DNA of 64,000 bases from Diadema setosum (taxonomy: Eukaryota > Echinodermata > Echinoidea > Diadematoida > Diadematidae): the NCBI RefSeq assembly GCF_964275005.1, contig NC_092688.1, forward strand, positions 20,058,403 to 20,122,402, given 5' to 3'. The notes under the pieces were generated by a model. That model made no database searches. It saw only the letters and a list, made by a program, of their open reading frames with translations, and had not been told where the DNA came from. How positions within the stretch are numbered: position 1 is the stretch's first letter; each line of letters begins with the position of its first letter. Position numbers and translations under genes: made by a program. Positions 36,601-48,200 of this stretch are shown one piece after another.

Positions 36601-39600
36601 GGCATAAAGGAAGCAGCTGACACAAATTTACAGGTAGATACTGGTTAGGAAATTGCCCCCCCCCCAAAAAAAAAAGGGACTGTCACAGGAGTTACCTGAG
36701 AGAGCTGTGCAAAACAGCCCTGTTTCTTGCGTATGAGATTGCCCCACAGAACATCTTCTTTGCATTGTGGACAGGCACCCTCTACAGGCAGAAGCTGGTC
36801 TGGTGTTCTTCTCAGGAAGCGCTGCGAGAGGCACAACGTGTGATATTCTGCTTGGCATCGTGGGTACAGGCATGTCAGTGTGGAATCATCTGCCTGCCAG
36901 AGATAAAGATATTACATAAGGCTTGTGAATGACAAACAGCAACATGCAATTCAAAGCTTGTTCACTGACATACTTGCCAACATTTAGAAATCCTGAAGAG
37001 GTAGATTTTGGGAGGGAGCGAAGCGACTGAGCCCGAGCGTGCTTGCACGCGAGGGGGGGGGGGGGGAGGGTGTGGGAGGGGGGTGTCCCCCCCTCCCACA
37101 TTGTGGACTTTTTTGTTTTTCAATATCAAAATATGAGATTTGGTGCATGTTTTTTAACCTTTTTAAAGTGCTCTTGGTATTAATAAAAAAAACATATAAT
37201 CCATGTAAATATATGAACTATTTTGTAGACTATGCATATAAAAATGAAATCAGACATATTGGTAAATAATTTTTGTAGGCTAAGCATATGTGAAAAAGTA
37301 ATCAAACATATTGGCAAATAATTTATCCCCTTATAGTGTACTTTCTATTGTGGAGCTAGTTTGATGAATAAGACATAATGTTGCCCTCACCAAATCTAAA
37401 TTAATTAGCAGATGACCTGGCTGTGAGATTCCTGTACGTGGCAGATTTTGCTCTCTTCTGCAGTGTTTGGGAGGGTTTCCATTCGTAGCATTCACTCTTG
37501 CAGAACGTGAGCTATCAAAACATTACTATTACGCGTGGTTCTAGCTACAAGTACACGTGTACAGTAAGTCTTGCACGCACGTAGATGTGATAGAGACTAG
37601 TGCGCCACTGCAGTGTGCATACATGTGTGCATATTAGAAGGCTGAATACGGCGTTTTTGAGGAACGAGTTCCTTGAAATTATTATTAGTATGCTAATTAC
37701 TAGCTTATTTTAGGGAATCAACGCACAAAGAAGGGAAAACATGACTTCCATTTCATTTTATGGTAGGTTTGCTACAAAATCGGTAGATCAGAAGAGAATA
37801 TCGGTAGCTGGTCAAAACCTCTAAAAAGCGGTAGTCTACCACCCAAAGCGGTAGAGTTGGCAAGTATGCATTGAGTGAAAATTATTGACATAAGCATTAC
37901 AATCTTGTCCCTGTGATTTTTGCAGTCCAGCACATACTGATTTTAAGATGATTTCTACTCCTTGTAGCTCTATAAATGCTTCATTCTGTCATTTTCTCTC
38001 TTTGGAAGATTATGACCTATCACAACTCTTTGCACTGCAGGACCAAGTGTCCTGCAATCAGATTATAGGACATTCAGCAGTGAGAGGTCACAAGTAACAC
38101 TAGATAGACAAAAACGTCTAACTTCACTTTCAGAATTCCAGATAAACTTTTACATAAGTGTCAGACACTTTACATTAAAAAAAAAAAAAAACTAGAAATG
38201 TCGCTATGGCGACTGGTATGCCTCCGCCATAATGCATGATTCTCCTAATAGGTCTAGATAGTACATGTGGACAATGTGTGATTACACTTTCACAAAATTG
38301 GCAAAATATTAAAATGACAATTTTGTCACAAATGTGTTGAATGTTCACCTTCCTTGACCTAGGTTTAATTGGATGAATAGGAGAGCATGTATTTGGGGAT
38401 TTAAGGACTTTAACTTGACTTTGACCCATTCATACATTTATGCATTGAGTAACTATCAAGGTATCGGTATGGAGAAAAAGTGCAATTTCTGTATTGAATA
38501 GTAAATTGTTACCATTTTTATCTGGCCTTTGACCCTAAAATTCATAAGATAATCACTTTGAAATCACCTCCATAGACTACTGTGCTAGAATTATTCTCGG
38601 ACCGAGAATAAATGCAATTATCATAGATATCTTCATAGCTAATGTGTTACTTTCATTATTTTTGCAATCTTGTTTGTTTTGTCATCCATCTGAACATAAT
38701 TAGACTGGTCAGGCAGCTCAGTTTTAGAATCTTTTAAATCGATCAAACACAATGTTTATCAGTGGCTTTAAACTGAAGTTTATGGGTCTAACATCTGTAT
38801 TATTATAAAAACATTTTATTTTTGTTATATCATAAGGACCTATGTGACCTTTGACCCCAAAATACCAGTGAATATTCTCACACCAAGTTAAACGTTCATG
38901 TCTCATAGTATGTAAAATACTGTACCAAAGTTTTTTTTTTTTCACAAAATAACCTGTGACCTTTGACCTTTGACCCAGTGACCCTAAAATCCAAACAAAG
39001 TATTATCCCCCCAGGATATACCCTCATACCAAGTTTGATGTAAAACCACCACACGGTTCTTGAGATATCGACAAAAACAAAACGGGACAGACGTACGGAC
39101 GGACGGACGGACGACCTGAAAACATAATGCCTCCGGCCACTTCGTTGGCGGAGGCATAAAAAAAATCACATTCATGTAATCAATATGCAATGCTGCACAC
39201 TGGTGCTGGGCTGCTGATCCCTGACCAGTAAAAATCACCGTTGGACCAGTTACTTTTCCAGGAATGGACCATTCAAAAATGGAACTAGAAATGTCGCTAT
39301 GGCGACTGGTATGCCTCCGCCATAATGCATGATTCTCCTAATAGGTCTAGATAGCACATGTGGACAATGTGTGATTACATTTTCACAAAATTGGCAAAAT
39401 ACTAAAATGACAAGTTTGTCACAAATGTGTTGAATGTTCACCTTCCTTGACCTAGGTTTAATTGGATGAATAGGAGAGCATGTATTTGGGATTTAAGGAC
39501 TTTAACTTGACTTTGACCCATTCAAACATTTATAGATGCATTGAGTAATTTTAAAGGTATGGAGATAAAGTGCCATTTCTGTATTGAATAGTAAATTGTT

Positions 39601-42600
39601 ACCATTTTCATCAGGCCTTTGACCATAAAATTCATAAGATAATCACTGTCAGGCAGAACATGCATAATTATGTAGTACGTTTCAAGATAACCTGAGCCAC
39701 TTCCGAGATATGGAGGAAAACTTAGTTCAGCACTTTCCCTTGATCTTTGACCTTTTGACCTTTGAGGCAAAAACAAAAGAAAAAAAAAAACTTTCCAGAG
39801 AATCTCTATTAGGTTATACATGCATACACCAAGTGTAAAAAAAATAATAATAATAATCCTGCTGGCATTGCATAAACATGAGGGAAATAGTAAAATTTTG
39901 AAGTGTTGCCCTTGACCTTTGACCCCTGACCTTTGATCCCACGAACCCTAAATTCTCTAGATAATCACTGCCAGTCAGTAAATGTATATATACTATGTTC
40001 CATGAAGATACCTTGAACAATTTCCAAGGTACAGAGAAAAAAGGTGAAGTTTTAATATTTTTACTTGACCTTTGACCTTTGACCTCATGACCCCAAACTT
40101 TCACCAGAGAATCTTAATTGGGTAATACATGTATGCACTAAGTTTCAAGAAAATATCTTCAGGCACTGCATAGATATGGTAGAAATAGTGAAATTTTACA
40201 TATTTGACCTTGACCTTGTGACCTTTGACCTTGAGCATGTGCACCCAAAAATTGATAGGCACAACTTCACCCCCTTATACACATACATGCCAAGTTTCAT
40301 TAGGATACTTCAAAAGGTTTTGGTAGTTACCCTGTCCACAAAATTCATTACGGACGGACAACCCGAAAACATAATGCCTCCGTCACCACTTCGTGGCGGA
40401 GGCATAAAAACAAAACTTTCTAGAGAATCACTATCAGGTTAAAAATGCATACACCAAGTTTAAAAAAAAAAAAAAATCCTGCTGGCATTGCACAAATATG
40501 AGGGAAATAGTATATTTTGAAGTGTTGCCCTTGACCTTTGACCTTTGACCCCATGAACCCCAAATTCCCTAGCTAATCACTGCCAGTCAGTACATGCATA
40601 TATACTATGTTCCATGAAGATACCTTGAACTATTTCCAAGATACGGAGAAAAAAGTTAAATTTCACATATTTACTTGACCTTTTGACCTTTGACCTTTGA
40701 CCGCATGATCCCAAACTTTCACTAGAGAATCTTGATTGAGTAATACATGTATACACTAAGTTTCAAGAAAATATCTTCGGGCATGGCATAGATATGGGGG
40801 AAATAGTAAAATTTTAAGCATTTGACCTTGACCTTTTGACCTTTGACCTTTGACCTTGAGCATGTGCACCCAAAAGTTGATAGGCACAACTTCACTCCCT
40901 AATACACATATATGCCAAGTTTCATTAGGATACCTCAAAAGGTTTTGGTAGTTACCCTGTCCACAAAATTCATTACGGACGGACGGAAGGACGGACGGAC
41001 GGACAGAAGGACGGACGGACGGACAACCCGAAAACATAATGCATCCGGCACCACTTCGTGGCGGAGGCATAAAAACTGGCTACCTACTGGTCTGATGGAC
41101 AGGTCGGGTCAGTAGAAAAAATGGGTTAGTGTGCAGCCCTGCAATATGTATCCTTTCTGTTTGAGATTTTTCAAGCCAGTAAAAAGAAAATCTGCTGCTG
41201 CTCACAAAGAATATTCAGAAGACTGTCATACATTTAATGTAACTCCTAAGAAATCTGTCATCTCATAATATATTACTGAAATCAAATATGTTACAACCAT
41301 ACACATGTTTGTGTGTATAAAAAGGGGGAGGGCTGTTTGCTGTTTCCCTAAATAATTTGATCATCAGTTCTGAATATATCTCTCGGCATGACTCTTCTCT
41401 TCTTTTCTAATCTCTTGAGAGATGAGAAAAATTTTAAATACCATGACTATAAAACATAATCACTGCCACAATTGGTGTATTGCACTCACTGTATACATGT
41501 ACATTGCAGAGAGCAACCTAAAATGTCCACAAGACCAAATGTACAAATGATATCCAATTTCCATGTGTATGCACAAGGACATCAGAAGCTGGTTTACATG
41601 GATATCTCACCGTGAACCTCGTGGCACAGATGCAGCACCGTTTGCCAGCTGTCTGGCTCGCTGGGATTGCTACAGGTTCATCATCAGACATCTCTGTTGT
41701 ACTCTCACTGGTCTCTGACTCCACCTTCCCTTTCTTTCTTTTCTTCTTTCTCTTTGGGTTCCCAAAGTCACCAACCTTTATTTAGAATTACCAGAAAACA
41801 GAAATGTTATATGTCAGTGCATGCCATCTAAATCTAAATCTTTTGATTAATATAGGACAGAAAAAGTTCAACTGAATTAATCTTCAATAATCCTGCACCT
41901 TTGTACATGTGAAAACATGCTGGAAACATAGCAATCAATATGGTAATTACTAAAATAGTTATGGCTGCTCTACCATGAGACCAAATTTCAAAGCAACAAA
42001 ATTACATGCCTCAAAAAATCCAAATTAAGTTTTTTAGGAACTTAGAGGCATTATGCACACCATATGCAACAGGGTTTACATAAATAGCAAGTCTGCAAGT
42101 TGTTGTTTTTTTTTTAATATGATATTCCATCAAATATGAATCGTCAGTCTGAGATGGGTATAGTAAAGCTGTCTGAGTATTGTGTTAGCCCCTACTAAAT
42201 GTACAAGTATGATACAATGAAAATGTAATTACATATGCCTAGGAAATTGTTCAAAATCTAATCTATGTTTCTAATGGAAGACATTCCATGCACATTTCAC
42301 AGCCATTGATGTCTGTAATAGAAAAAAGAAATCTATTGAAAGTCCACATGTGACAATACCTATAAAGATGGTAAATCTGCATGAATCTGTTGAAGACTAG
42401 TCCCGAATATACTCGGGCAGCTATCTATGGAATACATGTGTTATAGCAAAATCAATCACTGACCTTTGTGCTGGTCACCTGACCATAGGAGATCGGCATG
42501 TGCTCAGGAGGCTGGAGACTTACATCAAATTCCTGCTGGTATTCCTGCAGGAGCCACTGAATGGTGAGGGGCAGGCGACACCACGGACCTGTCCGCAGCA

Positions 42601-44952
42601 TGTTGGAGACAACGCGGAACCGGTACTGGAAACTGTTCTCTCTGCTCTTCTTGGCAGGCACATGTCTCAAGCGCCGGGATTTCTTGGGATGTTGCCACGC
42701 CCACTCAAACTAGACAGGAATGATTTAAGCACAATCATTGTCTCGGACATGCTGTTTGAAACTGTGTACAATTGTTTGACTACATTTCCCCTTGAAAAAT
42801 GCTGTTACAATAACAATTATGACATAATATGATAAAAATGTGTCATGATTACAGCAATAATAATAAAAGTATTATTTCATTTACTATGAATTATAATCAC
42901 TATTATTACTATTTGTATTATATTTATTATTGCTATTATTATTATCATAATTATTATATTATCATATCATTATTACCATTGTGACACATGGACTTGTGGG
43001 TTAGTTATTGGTATATTGATGGAGATGATAGGCTGCAAGGCATTTTAAATCAGTATTGTAATCTAAATTCTTACCCTCAGAGCTGATATTTCATTTGGAA
43101 AGCCATATATGATCAGCACCATGTCCCTGCAATAGGAAAAAAAAATAATCAGCAGATCATCAAAATAAAATAAAACAAAGAAAAAAAAAAGAGTCAAACA
43201 CAACAAAAACAAAAATAATATGCACACATCCCAGATTACGAATCTTTGTAATATTTTCCACAAGTTTTTAAAAACAAACCTAGTCAGAATGATATTACAT
43301 CCTGAATTATGAAATCACTATCCATGTAGACTTAATTGGTGAGAATTAGACTAATGTCTTTAAAACTGTTTATATGTTTATATATGTATAAATTTTTATG
43401 GATGTAGGAAACTGTTATTGAATAAACATATTCATACAAGGCAAAAGTAACATGATGGAATCTGGTGGTCAGCTCCTTGGTTGTCAATCAAAAACTAGAT
43501 CACTTGCTCAATCTCAATCAATCTCCATCACTTATCATCCACTTATAAATTATTCTCCAGACATTAATTCACTCTTTCAAGTCTCCTTTGTATCTAACCA
43601 GCTAAGAGGAGTATGATATTCAATTAGGATATGGGACTATAAAAATTATAGGTTCCCGACACAGCAGTCCATGCAGAGCTCGGAGCCAGAGCAGAGGCTA
43701 CATCAAGACCAAGCTTACTAGACAGAAAAATCCACCTGTCTGGAGGAGTTGTAAAACATTTTTTTTTTTTAACTTTAAATGGTCTAGGAGGAGATCCTGT
43801 GAAGCCAGACATAGTCTCCATGGAACATTTCCCCGACGATAAAGCACAGCTCAGACTGATCTTTTGATCAAGCATTTAACCAGCTGAGCTGCAATTGTCA
43901 GGATGCAACCTCTTTCATCGCTATCCCTTCTTATAAAAGGTAGGTGGTACAGACATGAGGATGCATGAATAGAAATTGAGCAAAAAATGCTGAAATGAAG
44001 ATGAAAATTACTCGACTGGGCATATGCGGGCACTAACCTAATTCAATATATCTATCAATAAAGAATTATACTTGAAGATTATTCCATATTAGTTTCATTT
44101 GTGGAAAGTAAGCGGAAAAGTGATAAAACCAGCTTTCCAGGATGGTACAGTTTTAAACATTTTCACATGATACAGCTCAGATTTACACTTTTGCGCAAAT
44201 TTCTGGACGGAAATGTCTTTTGTTTTACATGCTTTATCATTAATTGAAATTTCATTTCATTTAATAAATAGGGCCTAGATAAGCAAAATATGGCCAAAAT
44301 TATGATAACGTTCAAAATTAATCTTCAGAATGCTGAGCAAGACAGCGGCAAGGAACATCGATCATCAAAGGCACAAGTGCACCTGTAGAATTCCTTTGTA
44401 CATCAATAGAAATCTGACAACTGTTTGAATAATCCAGCCAGTTGGAACTCCAAACCCAATGCAATGTATAAACTATAATTGACTATAAAACCTCCTTGCT
44501 TATCTACGCACGGGGGGGGGGGGGGGGGGGGGGGGCACTAGCCTAGATTTACGTCTAGGACTAGACACAGATTTCACTGTAGGCCCTACATTGATTACTT
44601 ACATAGTTGCCACATCACAGAGTGCAGTGCTGAAGAGATTTTTCTGTCAAGTAAAAGAATAAAAAAATAAACCTGATCAAAACACTATCTAATTTGGGTT
44701 GCCGGTTGGATCCGAATGGAGACTGTGAACATACCTACCACTACATGTACCAGAATACATGGGACTACGCATTACTTACCAGGGCCCCTTTCCGCTGGTC
44801 CTCCGTGCACCTCCAAATTTGCAGCCTTGGTTATGCTGATTAATTCTTCTCTTAGGATCTACTGTATATCCTATATACGTCCAACCTTTGTAGCGTGTGT
44901 TTTTACTAACTAAAAGGTAACATCCGTGAAAATTCTCGACTTCCTTGACCAT
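33571..44952 (-). CDS. SLX1: SLX1 structure-specific endonuclease subunit, 6 exons, 294 aa
   Basis: Exons in transcript order: 44952-44780, 43126-43075, 42709-42464, 41775-41611, 36893-36696, 33621-33571; 885 nt, all GT-AG, frame closed. The GIY-YIG nuclease domain lies at about residues 9-85: GCYLL (10-14), TYIGYT with YIG at 26-28, the Arg pair at 35-36, and the likely catalytic Glu at 77 in FEWAW. A lysine-rich linker ([10 protein letters not shown]) follows at about 165-175. A C-terminal zinc finger starts with CCIC (about 205) and continues [15 protein letters not shown]…[15 protein letters not shown]. Known role: with the SLX4 scaffold it cuts Holliday junctions, 5' flaps and replication forks in the nucleus. 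Human SLX1 is 275 aa. An in-frame TGA four codons upstream fixes the start. Its 5' end faces HPS4. Confidence 0.96.
33900..34044. mobile_element. Small foldback element, family 2 copy d
   Basis: GGGTGAATTTCATCA at the left and TGATGAAATGCGCCCCCC at the right. The core GAATCAGATGCAAGGATT matches the reverse strand of the family 2 core. In SLX1 intron 5. Confidence 0.75.
34376..35406. mobile_element. TTAA-flanked MITE, family 7 copy a, interrupted
   Basis: AGGCATAATTTAACATTTG at the left and the inverted AGGTCATGTTTACATTTGG at the right, flanked by TTAA (34372-34375, 35407-35410). The 34488-35150 element is inserted inside. An uninterrupted copy is at 46549-46906. TTAA targets point to piggyBac or Kolobok-like mobilisation. 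Confidence 0.75.
34488..35150. mobile_element. TIR element TGTGACC..CTACAACAAAAGGATCC (663 bp), nested
   Basis: The left end TGTGACCCGCTACAACAAAA and inverted right end TGTGACCTGCTACAACAAAA match for about 26 bp up to GGATCC. TA adjoins both ends. It splits the family 7 element. Confidence 0.85.
35728..36059. mobile_element. MITE with TAAGGGAGTTCATGGTT ends (332 bp)
   Basis: The left TAAGGGAGTTCATGGTTAGC is complementary to the right CAACCATGAACTCCCTTA, with GCGCATG/CATGCGC just inside. In SLX1 intron 5. Confidence 0.8.
36060..36695. other. SLX1 intron 5, 5' part
   Basis: A-rich tract at 36297-36310, and weak direct repeats of TCTAATAT(C/T)(T/G)GAGTCT near 36430-36560. No gene recognised. 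Confidence 0.4.
36696..36893 (-). CDS. SLX1: SLX1 exon 5 (residues 213-278, zinc finger)
   Basis: It encodes [47 protein letters not shown] and WGNLI. This matches human PHPGCLLRAHVICL…QLLPLEGQCPCC…LLWGDLI, including the Cys/His ligands. The donor is CAG|GTAACT. Confidence 0.95.
36969..37868. mobile_element. TIR element CATACTTGCCAAC (900 bp)
   Basis: The left end CATACTTGCCAACATTT and the right end GAGTTGGCAAGTATG are inverted. Flanks CACTGA (36963-36968) and CATTGA (37869-37874) look like a 6-bp target duplication with one change. A G12-14 run lies inside near 37055. Same terminal family as 7289-7524. In SLX1 intron 4. Confidence 0.8.
38192..39159. mobile_element. DR1-rich repeat, family 3 copy B
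   Basis: It starts CTAGAAATGTCGCTATGGCG, ends CTCCGGCCACTTCG…GGAGGCATAA, and has a GGAC tract near 39095-39112 and overlapping TGACCTTTGACC strings at 38957-38976. In SLX1 intron 4. Confidence 0.85.
39285..40408. mobile_element. DR1-rich repeat, family 3 copy C (complete)
   Basis: Begins CTAGAAATGTCGCTATGGCG and ends CCACTTCGTGGCGGAGGCAT. It carries overlapping TGACCTTTGACCT strings, for example 40066-40085. Its GGAC tract is short (GGACGGACAACCCG). Confidence 0.85.
40409..41074. mobile_element. DR1-rich repeat, family 3 copy D (3' part only)
   Basis: It starts in the middle of the element (ACTTTCTAGAGAATC, like 39789 in copy C) and repeats copy C to its 3' end, with an expanded GGAC tract (40977-41025). 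It looks like a tandem partial duplication of C. TGACCTTTGACC strings at 40837-40857. Confidence 0.85.
41611..41775 (-). CDS. SLX1: SLX1 exon 4 (residues 158-212)
   Basis: It encodes [17 protein letters not shown], then a Ser/Glu-rich acidic stretch and [11 protein letters not shown], which starts the zinc finger. The basic run could act as a nuclear localisation signal (inference). The acceptor AATAAAG|GTTGG lacks a strong pyrimidine tract, so the exon start is a little less certain than the others. Confidence 0.85.
42464..42709 (-). CDS. SLX1: SLX1 exon 3 (residues 76-157)
   Basis: It encodes [20 protein letters not shown], then [28 protein letters not shown] and [24 protein letters not shown] carries the conserved acidic residue. 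The acceptor is CTAG|TTTGAG. Confidence 0.95.
42800..42980. repeat. AT-rich (ATT)n/(AAT)n low-complexity tract
   Basis: Interrupted TTA/ATT trinucleotides in SLX1 intron 2. Confidence 0.8.
43075..43126 (-). CDS. SLX1: SLX1 exon 2 (residues 58-75)
   Basis: This 52-nt exon encodes (W)[17 protein letters not shown], matching human WEMVLVVHGFPSSVAALR. The acceptor is TTGCAG|GG and the donor AGG|GTAAGA. Confidence 0.94.
43640..43866 (+). pseudogene. Possible protein-coding relic of unknown origin
   Basis: The plus strand reads protein-like in two pieces separated by a T12 run: [20 protein letters not shown]… then [20 protein letters not shown] and QLRLIF before a stop. The frame changes across the T run. 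No family recognised. In SLX1 intron 1. It may be a decayed transposon gene or retrocopy, or chance. Confidence 0.25.
44513..44535. repeat. G23 homopolymer
   Basis: An uninterrupted G run in SLX1 intron 1, one of several such runs in the window. Confidence 0.9.
44780..44952 (-). CDS. SLX1: SLX1 exon 1 (residues 1-58, GIY-YIG core)
   Basis: The start is 44952-44950, with TGA-CAA-ATC-AAA directly before it in frame. It encodes [20 protein letters not shown], then [20 protein letters not shown] and on to RRTSGKGP(W). The donor is TG|GTAAGT, phase 2. Confidence 0.95.
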
Positions 44953-45221
44953 TTTGATTTGTCAATTTTGAAAAGATGTTCGGTAGGGTTTCACTGTCAT
45001 GTGATTTGTCACCTGACCACCCGCACTCGATCGCAGCGATCAATCAGAATATTGTGATTAACATTTCTCATCATCTGTGAACGCAGTGGGTGCCGAAGGA
45101 TGTGGCTGTCGACACGTACCGGATTAACGCAGAGAAAGAAGATAAATGTCGCTCTAAATCCTGCACGATTTGGCATGATGTAACCTATCGAAGTACAGCA
45201 GAGGGAATCGCGTATATAGAT
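44953..45221. promoter_or_regulatory. Divergent SLX1-HPS4 promoter region
   Basis: Only 269 bp separate the SLX1 start codon (minus) from the HPS4 start codon (plus), so both 5' UTRs and a shared promoter must fit here. No convincing TATA box at a usable distance was seen. An E-box of M-box type, TCATGTGA, is at 44997-45004, and CACCTG follows at about 45010. Transcription start sites cannot be placed from sequence alone. Confidence 0.75.
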
Positions 45222-45244
45222 ATGGCTGCGGAGTACACGAAAAG
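45222..45244 (+). CDS. HPS4: HPS4 exon 1 (residues 1-8)
   Basis: ATG GCT GCG GAG TAC ACG AAA AG|GTAAGA, phase 2. This short first coding exon is chosen because it supplies the missing start and the exact phase for exon 2. It also sits head to head with SLX1. No in-frame ATG was seen in the preceding 80 nt. Confidence 0.8.
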
Positions 45245-48200
45245 GTAAGATTCAAAGGCTAAACTAACCTGCCCTTTCGTAAACGTTCGTTCAATCTTCC
45301 GTCGCTAGATCTGAAATCCACGGCCCAAGGGGATCTACACCACACAAGGAGTGAGAGAACCGCAGCACAGTTGCAACGAAACCAGACGGTCATTGCACTA
45401 TGAAGATTTCACTCTGTTAAGCTGTTCTATGTAGCACTGCACTCTTGACTGGCTTTTTGTGATGCACTGGGCGGCCACTGCATGCCATATTGTGGCACTT
45501 TTTGCCAAAACATAATTAAATGTCTGATTTCTTTATCAGTCCTTACACTGTGATGCTGAAGCGAGTGAAGGAAAGATGGTCGATGGTCATGATGGTGGTG
45601 GTCAGACCTAGGGTAGTAGTAGGATGATGTCTCTCAATTGTATGTAGAATCTATACCTTGTGCATTTGTGAATGAGATCCAGGAGACTAGACAGAGCCCA
45701 CTTCATAAAAAGATCACACAGGTCTACAGTTATTGTAAGATGTATTAGGATGACAGTTGCCTTGGCAACAGTTTAAATGCTCACATTTCACTGATTGTTT
45801 TCATTTGTTGATTTAGCCTGACCATGACCAGACGCCGTGCGCCAGCCGTGCGCCAGGCAGGGACACTTGTGTACAGCGACAGGGCTGTGTGTATAGTTTA
45901 GGATTGCTGATTGTGCTGAAGATTGAAGTGATTTACAATTGATTAGATCTATTCAAGTTTTGCAAAATTAAAAAAAAGTAATTGCAAATCTTGGAATGGT
46001 AAATTTTAAAATGGGTTGAGAGAGTTGGGTGTATAGATATCGCGTAGTGTTGCAACTCTCATTAATCATGCCACTCACTCTTACCTTTTCACTTTTTTTT
46101 CTATTGATTATATATTTATTCATTCTTCCATTCATTCATTTGTTGTGTTTGCTACCCTTGTCCTATGAAATGTTTACAACATTTACATATCATTACAAAC
46201 TCCACAAATTCTGTATGTAATATAACAATTTCAGCAACATGAATGCCACTGGCATATTGATTAAAAATTTTAAATAAAATTGGAAAAATCTGAGAAGGCA
46301 TGTGACTGGCACTGCCTGTGATTGTGAATATTCAGTAGACTGATCTATTGACACGTATCTCTGATTTATGTGAAGAAAAGCATGGTTCGTTGGATGAAAA
46401 TGAGAAGGGCATTAAGTTTTCTTGAACTTTATGAGCGTAATGGCAACTTGCCCCTCATTCTCACCCGACAAGTTGGTCATTTATTAATGGCCAGAAATTG
46501 GCATTACCAGCCCTAACCAGCAAATCCTTTTATGATATTACAATTCAAAGGCATTACAGCTATCTACCATTTGCACATGAAACAGAAATCCAGCTTAAGT
46601 GCTTCAAATAAATGTAAAATGTGAATTTGGGATAGAAACGTCCCATAAAAAAAATCTTAATCAGTATAATCAATGTTAAGTATTGTTAAATAATGCAAAT
46701 AATAATTATAATAAGATTGTTTCTAGACTAAACCATCTACAGTAATGGTTTAGTGAGAAAAACAGTGATATCTCCTTATATTTTAGGCTTTAATGCAAAA
46801 TTTTTATATGGTAGGATGTTTTGTGATACAATTGACCTAACATATGCATCAGATGTGATATCTCAAACATTGTTTAAATCACTGCTCCCAACGGTAAATA
46901 ATACCTTTAATGAAGGATTTCAGACAATGCAACTGATTTAAACCAGTGAAGTTTTCTTTCTCATCTGGTCATTTTCCACTAATAATGTCCTTGATACACT
47001 TTATGATGTGTGTTGTCAAAAGGAGAGAGTTGCATATTAGTGCTCAAGAAAGCAAACTGCCCTGATATAAAGGAGAACTCTGGATGATTTTCAGACTCTT
47101 ACATTTGAGCAATTATTGGATAAATAGTGGGTACTGAGTTTCAGAATTTATAGTGATTAGAATGCTCTAAAGAAATAAGAATGTTTTCAAAATTTATGAC
47201 AAATCTCATTAAACAAGGATGATGACATGACAGCCTCACCATACAAAAGCATTCAATGAGTGAGGCCTCAAGGAAGCAATATGAGCCTCCTATGTCATCA
47301 TCCCTATTCAGTGTAATTTGTTTTGGGTTTTTTCAAAGTATTGGTTTCTCTGCCCCAGGACCACAATAAATTCCACAAATCTGTACATACATGTAGAACT
47401 GTTGATTTATTGATGTGAAATTAAGAAAATTGTATGGATTTCCCCTTTGAAGAATGGGAATCTCCATTTTATAAACCTCCATACATGAAGGCCTAAATGG
47501 CTACTGTTTACAAATTCTCGGTTTCGCCAATACCTTGGTGCTGTGCGCAGAGCAGCGTTTTAGATGCATTATTGGATAGCTCACAGGACAAACAGTTTTT
47601 TTGAAGATTTCTTCGCTTTCCATTATGTGACCAGCACATTGAAGCCTTGCAGAAGTGAACCATGACTCTAGTGACCACAAATCAGTAAAAGTTGAAACCT
47701 TCAACTCTTTTAAAGCTGAATTATAGCCAAGAAAAAAAAAAGGGGGGTAACAATGGAAAAGCAGACAAATAACTCCATTGGATCGTATGGGAACTGCGAC
47801 CCATGTAAGACAACCGGAAGCGAACAAGGGCACCGAGGAATCCCACAGTGCATCTGTGACAGAGCTCTTCAGCGTGCGCAGAAGTTTTCTGTGCACTGGC
47901 GATACCGAGAATTGTCTAGAGTATTAGTTCTTAGACCCCGTTTACAGTGCGAGGCTCGGCCGCGGCCGAGCCCAGCCCCGCTTCAGTGTAAATGCGCAAA
48001 AGGCAAAATGCGAGGCCAAAATTGGCCTCGCATTTGGCCTCGCTCTGGAGGTGGTCTCGGCCGCGGCCAAACCGCGGCCGAGCCCGGCCTCTTCTTGGTG
48101 TAAACGCAAACTGGGCCAAATGTGCGGCCAATTGCGCGGCCAATTTTAGTCTGGCTTCCAAACCCTCTGCCTGTATCTTTCGCTATTCAGGATATTAACC

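Larger units (their letters stand above)
39188..41140. mobile_element. hAT-like MITE shell split by family 3 copies C and D
   Basis: The left end CAATGCTGCACACT and the inverted right end CAGGGCTGCACACT are flanked by CAATATG on both sides (39181-39187 and 41141-41147). Only 39188-39284 and 41075-41140 belong to the shell; the rest is the later insertion. Confidence 0.65.
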
